Under the pieces are notes generated by a model, which saw only the letters and a list, made by a program, of their open reading frames with translations, made no database searches and was not told the DNA's origin. This document shows, piece after piece, positions 7,444 to 15,600 of a stretch of 32,946 nucleotides of DNA. The position numbers and the translations under genes were made by a program. This stretch comes from Cephaloticoccus primus (lineage in GTDB: Bacteria; Verrucomicrobiota; Verrucomicrobiia; Opitutales; Opitutaceae), in assembly GCF_001580015.1 (NCBI RefSeq), contig NZ_LSZQ01000025.1, positions 1 through 32,946 on the forward strand. Reading direction: 5' to 3'. Every line of letters begins with the position of its first letter. Within the stretch, counting starts at the first letter, position 1.

Positions 7444-7473
7444 GACTAAGCGGGAACCTCAGGTGCTTGTAAA
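7444..7473 (-). promoter_or_regulatory. possible tRNA-Leu promoter
   Basis: On the minus strand TTTACA (7473-7468) and TTAGTC (7449-7444) are separated by 18 bp, about 16 bp ahead of the tRNA 5' end. The -10 match is only moderate. Confidence 0.3.
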
Positions 7474-7746
7474 GCCCTGAAATGAGGGGCGGCCGAAGTT
7501 TGGCTTTTCTTGAGCCGGGATGCGACGGGCGCGGCCGGTGGCGTAGCGGCGGGACTGGGGAGGGCGTGCGTTGCCGCCTGTGTCGGAGGCGCGGGCCTTA
7601 TCCACTTTGGGCGTGGATGTAGGGCGGGCTAATAGTGGGAGGGGCGCCCTTAAGTTCTCGATTTTACAACTCGCATTGCGGGCGCGGGGCTGGCGATTGT
7701 GGGCGCGGGATTTTTTGAATCCGCGCTACCGAAGACCTAACGCCCT
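7474..7746. other. gene-free 5' region of the glutamine synthetase gene
   Basis: I see no credible coding sequence here. An imperfect hairpin GCGCGGGATT...AATCCGCGC lies at 7703-7726, just upstream of the glnII start, and could form in the leader RNA. No clear promoter was found. Confidence 0.35.
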
Positions 7747-8778
7747 ATGCCCAAATACAAACTCGAGTACATCTGGCTAGACGGCTACTCGCCGCTGGCC
7801 AACCTGCGCAGCAAGACCCAGATCAAGGAGTTCGCGAGCTTCCCGAAGCTCGAAGAGCTGCCCCAGTGGAATTTTGACGGGAGCTCGACCCGGCAGGCAG
7901 AGGGCAAGAGCGCGGATTGTTTGCTGCGGCCGGTGGCGGTTTACCCGGACTCGACGCGCAGGAACGGCGTCCTCGTGATGTGTGAGGTGCTCCTGCCCGA
8001 TGGATCGCCGCACCCGTCGAACACGCGCGCGACGATCCCCGATGATGAGGGCACGTGGTTCGGCTTTGAGCAGGAGTTTTTCTTCTACAAGGACGGGGCC
8101 CCGCTGGGCTTCCCGCCGGGTGGCTATCCTGCGCCGCAGGGCCTGTACTACACGGGCGTGGGCTACCAGAGCATCGGCGCGCTGGCGCGCGAGCTGGTCG
8201 AGCAGCACATGGATATCTGCCTCGATGCGGGGCTGAACTACGAGGGCACCAATGCCGAGGTGGCGAAAGGCCAGTGGGAGTTTCAGATTTTTGGCAAGGG
8301 CTCCAAAAAGGCGGCCGACGAGATCTGGGTCGCGCGCTACCTGCTGTCGCGGCTGACCGAGCGCTACGGGATCGATATCGCGTGGGAGTGTAAGCCGATC
8401 CGCGGGCCGTTTAACGAGCCGCTGGACTGGAATGGCTCGGGCATGCATGCGAACTTCTCCACGGCGTACATGCGCGAGGTGGGCGGCAAGGCGTACTTCG
8501 AGCAGTTGATGGGCGCGTTCAGCAAGTACATGGACGAGCACATCGCCGTCTACGGGCCGGATAATCACATGCGGCTCACGGGGCTGCACGAGACGCAGTC
8601 GATCGACAAGTTCACCTACGGCGTGGCCGACCGCGGGTCGTCGATCCGGATCCCGCATGCGTTTGTGAACAACGGCTACCGCGGCTACCTCGAAGATCGG
8701 CGGCCAAACTCGGCGGCAGATCCGTATCTGGTCGCCGGGCGGATTCTGAAGACGGTGCAGAGCGTGCCGACACCTTAA
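7747..8778 (+). CDS. glnII: glutamine synthetase, type II (eukaryote-like)
   Basis: It catalyses ATP-dependent amidation of glutamate with ammonia. The length (343 aa) and sequence match the short GSII class known from eukaryotes and rhizobia, not the ~470-aa bacterial GlnA. Motifs in order: beta-grasp start YIWLDGYSPLANLRSKT, PQWNFDGSST (residues ~38-47), the metal-site WFGFEQEFFF (~103-112), GTNAEVAKGQWEFQI, the ATP/ammonia-site DWNGSGMHANFST, and C-terminal PNSAADPYLV. All active-site blocks look intact. The ATG at 7747 agrees with the family N-terminus. It is followed by its own strong terminator and so is monocistronic. A bacterium with GSII commonly also carries a GSI or GSIII elsewhere; none is in the window. 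Confidence 0.95.
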   Translation: MPKYKLEYIWLDGYSPLANLRSKTQIKEFASFPKLEELPQWNFDGSSTRQAEGKSADCLLRPVAVYPDSTRRNGVLVMCEVLLPDGSPHPSNTRATIPDDEGTWFGFEQEFFFYKDGAPLGFPPGGYPAPQGLYYTGVGYQSIGALARELVEQHMDICLDAGLNYEGTNAEVAKGQWEFQIFGKGSKKAADEIWVARYLLSRLTERYGIDIAWECKPIRGPFNEPLDWNGSGMHANFSTAYMREVGGKAYFEQLMGAFSKYMDEHIAVYGPDNHMRLTGLHETQSIDKFTYGVADRGSSIRIPHAFVNNGYRGYLEDRRPNSAADPYLVAGRILKTVQSVPTP

Positions 8779-8804
8779 CTTTTGTTTGTTGTGCAATGAG
8801 GTTG

Positions 8805-8850
8805 GCGCGCCGCTTGCGGAAAAAAACGCGGGCGGCGCGCTTTTGCTTTT
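8805..8850 (+). terminator. intrinsic terminator of glnII
   Basis: GCGCGCCGC (8805-8813) pairs with GCGGCGCGC (8832-8840) and is followed by TTTTGCTTTT, 27 bp after the stop codon. Confidence 0.85.
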
Positions 8851-8879
8851 GGCGGAAGGGCGGCCCTACGCGGGCAGCG

Positions 8880-9250
8880 GTGGTCGGTGACCACTGCCAT
8901 TGAATTTGCGATTTTGTTCGGGCGCACAGCGCCCGAACAAAATCGCAAATTTAAGGACTCTCCCCCTGTCGCGTTGCGACGCGGTCTTCGACCGTTCCAT
9001 TTTGCGAGCCGCTCGTTGGCGACTCGTCAGGCTCCTCAACCTGTGCGCGAATGAAGCGGAAACCCATTGGGGCGCGGGGGGCGCGGCGAAAAAGTTGACG
9101 GGTTAAATCTCCGACCCGACCTCCGGTCGGGTGTCCCTTACTGTGCGGCTTGTTCGTTGGGCGGAACGCCCGACAGCAAGCCGCACAGTAAACGGGTGCA
9201 GGCACCGCCTGCCGCCGCCCGCGTAGGGCCGCCCCACGCGCAGTGGGGTT
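8880..9250. repeat. palindromic repeat island II
   Basis: It lies between the convergent glnII and ilvB genes. In order: GTGGTC-GGT-GACCAC (8880-8894); a 23-bp perfect hairpin (8903-8951); CTGTCGC-GTT-GCGAC (about 8965-8980), whose 3' arm is interrupted by a double-hairpin module (8981-9028); the AACCC...GGGTT unit (about 9060-9105); GACCCGACCTCCGGTCGGGT (about 9114-9132); a hairpin at 9138-9191; GCAGGCACCGCCTGC; and CCCCACGCGCAGTGGGG. The order matches island I with an extra double-hairpin module inserted. Confidence 0.8.
8903..8951. repeat. perfect 23-bp inverted repeat with 3-base loop
   Basis: The arms 8903-8925 and 8929-8951 are exact complements (outer part AATTTGCGATTTTG, inner part TTCGGGCGC) around ACA. 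Homologous hairpins lie at 7041-7089 and 29190-29238, with different inner arms. Confidence 0.9.
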
Positions 9251-9254
9251 TTCC

Positions 9255-11030
9255 TTACGCCAGTATCATGTCTTTGACCGATTTGCCGGCGGGGATCATG
9301 GGCAGCACGTGTTCGGTGAAGGGCACGATGACGTCGAGGACGTAGGGCCCGTCGTGGTCGAGCATTTCCTGGATGGCTTCGCGCAGCTCGCTTCGCTTGA
9401 GCACGCGGCGTGCCTTTACGCCGTAGCCCTCGGCGATCTTGGCAAAGTCGGGGTAGAGCGCATCGGGGTTATCGGGGCTGCCGACGTTGGACTCGTCGCC
9501 GAGGATGGTGTTGCCGCGCACGCTGCCGTAGAAGAGGTCCTCCCACTGGATGACCATGCCGAGGTGCTGGTTGTTCAGGATCATGGCTTTGGCGGCGATC
9601 TTCTCGATCTTCGCGGTGGCCAGTTCCTGGATGTTCATGGCGAAGGAGCCGTCGCCATCGATGTCGATGACCTGCTTGTCGGGGCAGGCGACTTTCGCGC
9701 CGAGCGCGGCGGGGTAGCCGAAGCCCATCGCGCCGAGCCCCAGCGAGCTGATGTAGCGGCGGGGCTTGTCGAAGCGGTAGAACTGCGCGGCCCACATCTG
9801 GTGCTGGCCGACGCCGGTGGTGATGATGGCGTCGCCGCCTGTCAGCTCGTAGAGGACTTCGATCGCTTCCTGGGGCTGGATGTGCTTGCCCGGCGTGTAG
9901 CGGAAGGGGTGCTCGGCCTTCCACTGGGCGACCTGGGCGTGCCAGGCGGCGGTATCGGGCGGGGTGAACTTGGCGGCGGCGGCCAGTTCGTTTAGCCGGC
10001 GCAGGGCGTGTTTGATCTCGCTGACGATTGCGAGCAGCACGGCTTTGTTTTTGCCGAGCTCGGAGTCGTCGATGTCGATGTGGACGATCTTTGCCTTTGG
10101 CGCGAAGGTGTCGGTGTTACCGGTGACGCGGTCGTCGAAGCGCGCGCCGAGGCAGAGCAGCAGGTCGCATTGGTCCACGGCCCAGTTGCCATAGGCGGCG
10201 CCGTGCATGCCAAACCAGTGCATCGAGAGCGGGTGCGTCTCGGGGAAGGCGCCACAGCCCATCAGCGTGTTGGCGACCATGATGTTGGTCGTCTCGGCAA
10301 AGGTCTTCAGCTCCGCCGAGGCCTCGGCAGAGATGATGCCGCCGCCCGCGTAGATGATCGGCTTTTTCGCGTCGGCGATGAGGGCGAGGACTTGCTTGAG
10401 CTGGTCGTCGGTCGCCTCGTGTGTGCAGCCCACGTAGGGGTTGTTAAACTGGACGGCCCGCGGGAAGACGGGGCGGAAGAGCGCCTGCTGCACGTCCTTG
10501 GGGATGTCGATCACGACGGGCCCGGGGCGCCCGCTGCGCGCGAGGTGGAAGGCTTCCTTGAACACGCGGGGCAGCTCGTGCACGTCGGTGATCAGGTACG
10601 AGTGCTTCACGACCGGCAGCGTCATCCCGTAAAAATCGGTCTCCTGAAACGCCATCTTGCCGATGTACTTGCTGTAAACCTGGCCCGTGATCGCGATCAG
10701 CGGGATCGAGTCCATGAAGGCATCGGCGATGGCCGACACGAGATTGGTCGCGCCCGGGCCGCTCGTCGCCATGCACACGCCCACGCGGCCCGAGGCGCGC
10801 GAGTAAGCCTCGGCGGCGAAAGAGCCCCCCTGCTCGTGGCGGGGCAGGATGACGCGGATCTTGTCAGTGCGGGCGAGCGCCTGGTGCAGCTCCTGGGAGG
10901 CGCCGCCCGGGTAAGCGAAAATCGTGTCGACGCCCTCGCGCACCAGGCATTCGACGACGGCTTCGGCGCCCTTCATCTCGGGGCCGCGCTCGGCTTCTTC
11001 GGGGGTGGTGGGAGAGCTGGTGGTATTCAT
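9255..11030 (-). CDS. ilvB: acetolactate synthase large subunit
   Basis: A ThDP- and FAD-dependent enzyme of branched-chain amino acid synthesis that condenses two pyruvates, or pyruvate with 2-oxobutyrate. The start chosen at 11030 gives 591 aa, the usual size; the frame runs open further upstream, but that part has no homology. Visible motifs: [15 protein letters not shown], the catalytic Glu66 in [31 protein letters not shown], and the ThDP/Mg motif starting [12 protein letters not shown] and ending MILNN. No small regulatory subunit gene (ilvN) or ilvC follows within the window. It diverges from the ymdB-like gene across 124 bp. Confidence 0.94.
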   Translation of the reverse strand: MNTTSSPTTPEEAERGPEMKGAEAVVECLVREGVDTIFAYPGGASQELHQALARTDKIRVILPRHEQGGSFAAEAYSRASGRVGVCMATSGPGATNLVSAIADAFMDSIPLIAITGQVYSKYIGKMAFQETDFYGMTLPVVKHSYLITDVHELPRVFKEAFHLARSGRPGPVVIDIPKDVQQALFRPVFPRAVQFNNPYVGCTHEATDDQLKQVLALIADAKKPIIYAGGGIISAEASAELKTFAETTNIMVANTLMGCGAFPETHPLSMHWFGMHGAAYGNWAVDQCDLLLCLGARFDDRVTGNTDTFAPKAKIVHIDIDDSELGKNKAVLLAIVSEIKHALRRLNELAAAAKFTPPDTAAWHAQVAQWKAEHPFRYTPGKHIQPQEAIEVLYELTGGDAIITTGVGQHQMWAAQFYRFDKPRRYISSLGLGAMGFGYPAALGAKVACPDKQVIDIDGDGSFAMNIQELATAKIEKIAAKAMILNNQHLGMVIQWEDLFYGSVRGNTILGDESNVGSPDNPDALYPDFAKIAEGYGVKARRVLKRSELREAIQEMLDHDGPYVLDVIVPFTEHVLPMIPAGKSVKDMILA

Positions 11031-11154
11031 GGCAGGCACGGAAAAATAGGCGCGAGCAGAGCAACTCTGCGGCGGCCTCGCAAGGCCCACTTGGGCGCAG
11101 GGGCGGCTTTTATTTTGCGCGCGGAGCGGGGGAGCGCTCAGCCTGCGTACCAAA

Positions 11155-11937
11155 ATGCTGAAGCTTTTATTTATCGGAGATATCGTGGGGCGCCCCGGGC
11201 GCGACATCGTCAACGCACGCCTCGGCTCGCTGCGTCAGACGCACGGCCTGGATTTCGTCGTGGCCAATGCGGAAAACTCGGCTGCGGGCTCGGGCATCAC
11301 CGGCAAGATCGCGCAATCGCTGCTCGCCGCCGGAGTCGATGCGATCACGCTCGGCGACCACGTCTGGGATCAGCGCGAGTGGGCGCACGAGATTACGCAA
11401 CTGGAGCGCGTGTGCCGTCCGGCCAATCTCCCTGCGGCGTGCCCCGGCTGGGATCACCTCATTATTGAGAAACGCGGATTTCGCCTCGGGGTTTTTACCG
11501 TCCTCGGTCGCCAATACCTCGCGATGAAGTCCGAGTGCCCCTTTCTCTGTGCGGACCGGATGATCGAAAAACTGCGCGGGCAGACCGACGCGATCCTCGT
11601 CGAAGTCCATGCCGAGGCGACCTCCGAGAAGCAAGCACTCGGCTGGTACCTCGACGGGCGCGTGACTGCCGTGCTCGGCACCCACACTCACGTGCCTACC
11701 GCCGACGCGCGCGTGCTGCCCAAAGGCACGGCCTTCATGTGCGACGTCGGGATGACCGGCCCCTACGCCTCCGTGCTCGGGCGCGAAATCGAACCCGTCG
11801 TAGGCCGGTTTTTGGACGGGATGCCGCGTCGCTTCGAAGTGGCGAGCGATGACGTGCGCCTCTCCGGCGCCCTGGTCGAAATCTCCGCCCGCAGCGCCCA
11901 AGCCCAACGCATCGAACTCCTCACCGCCCGAGCATAG
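11155..11937 (+). CDS. ymdB: YmdB-family metallophosphoesterase
   Basis: This calcineurin-like family (TIGR00282; 260 aa, the usual length) includes Bacillus YmdB, a dinuclear-metal 2',3'-cyclic nucleotide phosphodiesterase. Metal ligands seen: Asp9 (FIGDIVG), Glu40 and Asn41 (ANAENSA), the [11 protein letters not shown] histidine, and [10 protein letters not shown] near residues 179-188. The family's central Asn in GNHxWD is Asp68 here ([10 protein letters not shown]), a conservative but unusual ligand change. The ATG at 11155 gives the normal [12 protein letters not shown] start. The biological role in this organism is unknown. Confidence 0.88.
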   Translation: MLKLLFIGDIVGRPGRDIVNARLGSLRQTHGLDFVVANAENSAAGSGITGKIAQSLLAAGVDAITLGDHVWDQREWAHEITQLERVCRPANLPAACPGWDHLIIEKRGFRLGVFTVLGRQYLAMKSECPFLCADRMIEKLRGQTDAILVEVHAEATSEKQALGWYLDGRVTAVLGTHTHVPTADARVLPKGTAFMCDVGMTGPYASVLGREIEPVVGRFLDGMPRRFEVASDDVRLSGALVEISARSAQAQRIELLTARA

Positions 11938-11945
11938 ACTCTTGT

Positions 11946-11975
11946 AAATTTCCGAGACATCACCTCGGGAATTTT
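11946..11975 (+). terminator. probable terminator after ymdB
   Basis: AAATTTCCGAG pairs with CTCGGGAATTT (11 bp with one G-T pair) around a 7-base loop, starting 8 bp after the stop codon. The T-run is short (TTTTC), so termination may be inefficient. Confidence 0.5.
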
Positions 11976-12024
11976 CACTTCCTGCCGTGCGGGCTAGCTT
12001 CCCCTTCTATAAGAGGGCGGTGTA

Positions 12025-12582
12025 GTGACAGAAATACTAAGCAAAACAATCCAGATGAGTGATAATTCCCCTCTCAGTAATAAGTACTGTTTCAGTGCAC
12101 TGCCTCCGGAAGTTAGAGCTCTTTGGGCGAAGAGTGGTGAAGGGAGTGGGCACAGCTTGCTGGCACACCTGCTAGACGTGGCGGCAGTAGCAGAAACATT
12201 ATTAGAAATAGAGTCGCCTGCTTCCCTAGACTGGGCTGCGGCTGCTTTTGGTCTACCCAGAGAGCATTGTGCCCGTTGGTTTGCTGCACTGGCAGGGTTG
12301 CACGACTATGGCAAAGCGATTCCCGGCTTTCAGGCTAAGTGGGAAGAGGGGAAAGCGGCAGACCAGGCCAATGGGCTGGATTTTCAAGCGCATACGCTTC
12401 GAGTTTCGGATCATTCCTGCGCTACTGCTGCATTGTTGCGTGATCCTCTGCATCAGAAGAGCGGTGCAGACAAAGACTGGCTGAGGCATGCCATCCGTGT
12501 TCCCCGCGAATGCGGGGATGAACCGGGGTTTCTGGCGCGGCGGATAATCGAGGTGCTGTGTTCCCCGCGAATGCGGGGATGA
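12025..12582 (+). pseudogene. cas3: cas3 fragment: N-terminal HD nuclease part only
   Basis: The first ~155 residues match the HD nuclease domain of type I-E Cas3: HSLLAHLLDVAAVAETLLE (about 43-61), the HD pair in LAGLHDYGKAIPGF (about 91-104), and a later HTLRVSDHSCATAALL block. Cas3 is normally near 900 aa, with the SF2 helicase after the HD domain; here the homology stops at about 12495, at DWLRHAI. The frame then runs through the first CRISPR repeat and spacer and into the second repeat before stopping. The GTG at 12025 has a good ribosome site (AGAGGG, 7 bp upstream). The fragment lacks the helicase, and no cse1, cse2, cas7, cas5, cas6e, cas1 or cas2 is present. The simplest reading is an internal deletion joining cas3 to the array. 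Confidence 0.85.
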
Positions 12583-12648
12583 ACCGACTTAACCCGTTTG
12601 CAGGGAGTCGTTGGTTGGCGTGTTCCCCGCGAATACGGGGATGAACTT
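12497..12648 (+). CRISPR. type I-E CRISPR array, three repeats and two spacers
   Basis: Repeats of 29 bp lie at 12497-12525, 12558-12586 and 12620-12648, with spacers of 32 bp (12526-12557) and 33 bp (12587-12619). The repeat begins GTGTTCCCCGC, has the stem CCCCGC-GAAT-GCGGGG and ends GATGAACCG, a close relative of the classic I-E repeat. The third copy is degenerate (one stem base changed to A, and the end ACCG became ACTT), as expected for the leader-distal end. The orientation agrees with the cas3 fragment. No leader is visible: cas3 sequence abuts the first repeat. Confidence 0.95.
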
Positions 12649-15600
12649 GCGGACAGGCTGGGCGGCAGCCGCGAGTGGGTGCGCGAGGCGCTGCCTGTGA
12701 GCGAGGTCAATGAGCAGAGTTTTCTAGGACAGGTGGCACATGGGCTGGCGCAGGCAGTTGGCCAACTGTATGAGGAGGGCTACGAGGATGCGCTGGAGCA
12801 CACGGGCGATAAGGAGAGGGCGCACGATGCGGGGCTGAAGAATGTGCCCGCGGCCGCGCTGGAGTATCTGGGCGACAAGCTGGTGGTGGGCAAGATCCTG
12901 AAGCCGCTGGTGGGCAAGGTGACGGTGGGGCAGGTGCTGAAGGCGGCGGGGGCCAGTGCCGCCAGCGAGGGCCTCACCGAGGGCGCCCAGCAGATGTGGC
13001 AGAATGCGGTGGCCAAGTGGCTGAGCGGCTATGATCCGGATCGCAAGCTGGATCAGGAGGTGCTCCATGCGGCGATACTGGGCGCGACGGTAGGAGGTAT
13101 CGCCGGTGGCGGGGGCGTGGCCGCCAAGGGGGTGCTACAGGGCGGGGTCTTCGACCCATCTATTGGGCGCACTCCCGATGGTCGTGCGTCAGAGACTGAG
13201 CTGGGGGAGGGGGAGCGCTTGGCCAATGCGGGCGGGGTCGCAGACCCATCTCTCATGCGTGCCGACGATGTCGGCACGTCTCGGGTGGAGCGCCTCAATG
13301 CAGCGATGGCAAAACAACTGGAGCAGATCGATGGGACCAAGCGGTCTTCGACCGATTCATTGGGCGGCGAGCTCGCTGGCTCGCCGTCCGATGTCGGCAC
13401 GCCGTCGGCTCCTGATGGGCCGCTGGATCTGGAGGCGCTGCTGGCGCGGGCTGGGGAGCACAGTCAGGGCGCGCGCGCGGCGATCGAGGCCGAGCAGCGG
13501 GCGCGGGCCGAGCGGCTGGAGGAGGCCAAGCGGCGGCGCGAGCAGTTCGACGAGTACCTGGCCCAAGCGCGCGAGCTGGCGGCAGCGGAAAATCCCAAGC
13601 CGGCTGCGGTGAAGGGCGTGGTGACGACCTTGCGCGCGTACACCGAGGACAAGGCGGTGGGGCTGGGCGAGGACCAGCTCTCGAAGGCGTATGAGCTGCT
13701 GCGCGAGCTGACGCCGCGCTATGAGGCGATTATCACCGCCGAGCAGGAGGCTGGCCAAGAGCGGCTGGCGGCAGCCAAGGAACAGGCCGAGGCAGAGGCT
13801 GCGGAACGAAAGGTGCGCATCCGCGAGGAGCGCAGGGCGATAAGGGCCGATGACAAGCAGCGGCTGGAAAACCTGAGCGACGATGAGCTGGCCAAGCGGG
13901 CGCAGGAGGGCGATGAGGCGGCGTGGCGCGAGCTGGAGCGGCGCGCGCAGGACTCGGGGCCGGGCTTCACTGATGAGGAGGATCTGCTGACGGTGCTGCG
14001 CAGGATCAAGCTGCCGACGCGGGACAGTGGCCTGCAGGCCGAGCTGGACGGGCTGCGCAAGGAGGGGATGAGCTTTGGCACGGCCCAGCAGCTCTTTGAT
14101 GCGAAGAAGAGCTCGCTGGACAAGACGGCCGAGGCGCTGCGCGAGGATTACGGGTTTCACCAAATACAGACTCCCGATGATGTGCTGGGCTACGCGCAGC
14201 GGGCCATAGCGGGGGAGCGCATCTTGCCGCAGCCGAGGGTTGATTTTGCGCGGGAGGGGGCCAAGGCTGGCGGGCAACCTGATACCCATAATGAGCAGCG
14301 ACTGGAGAGTGACCCGACGGCCGATAGACCCGACCCATTTACGGGCGAGCGGTCTTTCATTACAGGAAGCCGAGTCACTGCTGATGAGGCCAAAGGGATC
14401 GCTCGACGCGCCCGAGAGAGGCTTGCGGCTGTTCCTGAGCCAGACGCCGGAGGAGCGCAGGGCGTGGCGGCGGCGCAACTTCGAGACGGCCAAAAAATAC
14501 TTCCCCTTGCTCGAAGTCCCGACGGAGCTTCTGTAATCAATACCCGTACCGGGCAGGCACTGCCGCAGATCGGGCGCGGGGTAGAGGCCTACGTCTACGA
14601 GGACGCGGCCCAAGGGGTGGTCTACAAGGTCTATGAAACAGGAAGTTCCTCCGATCAGTCGATCGGGATGAGGCTGGCGATCGATGAGGGGATGGTGGGA
14701 CTGGATACCGGCCAGTTCCCCGACATCATCGAAAAGACTTGGGCGATCAACGAGCTGGGCGGGACACCTACGGAGATCGTGGGGCTCACCGAGGATGGGG
14801 AGATCGTCGTAAAACAGCCTCGGGGCAATGATGCGGCGCGGTGGGCGCGCGCGCAGGTGATCGCCAAGGCGCGCTTGCAGGAGATCCCTGCCGAGGTGCT
14901 GGGGCGGATCGACCCGCGCAGCCCTGTGTACTATGCGCAGATCGAGGGGCAGGATGTGCTGCTGGGCGACTTGCACGCGCGAAACCTCATCGGCGATACA
15001 ATCGGTGAGGGGCGGATCAATGACCTGGCTACCCATGTGCTCACGGAGGAGGAGCTGCGCACGGTGCCCAGGCTCGCCGAGTGGATCGAGTCGCGGCGGG
15101 GGCAGGCACAGGCGCGCGGCGCAGCCGAGTTTGCCAAGGGGGGTGACCGCCCGTTGGCCGATACCTCCTCGCCTGAGGCCGCGCTGAAGGCGGACACAGC
15201 AACTTTACGGGGGGTCGCAGACCCCTCTTCTTTGCGAGGCGTCGATGCCGCCTCGTCAGCAGGCTCTTCGACTCCTCTGCCGTCGGCGGGGGACTCAGGG
15301 GCGGTGTTGCCCGAGGCGGACTTTAGGGCGCGGGTGCAGCGGATCGCCCCCGGGCTGATGCTCCAGTACAGGGCACTGGTGGGCGACCCGCAGATGCTGA
15401 TCGAGCTGGGGGTCAAGCCGGAGGATCTGGAGGGGGGCGAGCAGGCCGCGCACTTGGCGCGGGGGCGCGAGAGGATCTTGTGGTTTCTCCAGCGCAACTT
15501 GCGCGCCGATAAGGACGGGTTGATGGATGAGCGGCTGCGCAGGGATGTGCTGCATGAGGCCGCGCATGCGTGGCTGAACACGCTGCCTGCCGATCGGCGC

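Noticed and set aside
7184..7480. Open frames across 7159-7480 giving peptides like RRDSNPHAFRHTPLKRVC
   Set aside because: These are translations of the tRNA-Leu gene and its flanks on the wrong strand, a well-known false protein.
7500..7515. Possible sigma-54 type promoter (TTGGC...GAGC) ahead of glnII
   Set aside because: The GG-N10-GC spacing fits, but the -12 box lacks the usual TT before GC and the site is over 230 bp from the start codon. Too weak to call.
11056..11070. Hairpin GCAGAG-CAA-CTCTGC between ilvB and ymdB as an attenuator or T-box
   Set aside because: It is only a 6-bp stem, with no leader peptide, no T-box sequence and no terminator alternative.
9243..11468. Long plus-strand open frames across the ilvB region (up to 486 codons)
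   Set aside because: They are antisense shadows of ilvB in GC-rich sequence, with His/Val/Asp-rich composition and no family resemblance.
13357..15036. 559-codon minus-strand frame inside the polyvalent gene, and another of 570 codons at 18217-19929
   Set aside because: They have Arg/Leu/Gln/Pro-rich composition typical of antisense GC-rich frames, while the plus strand shows clear domain motifs.
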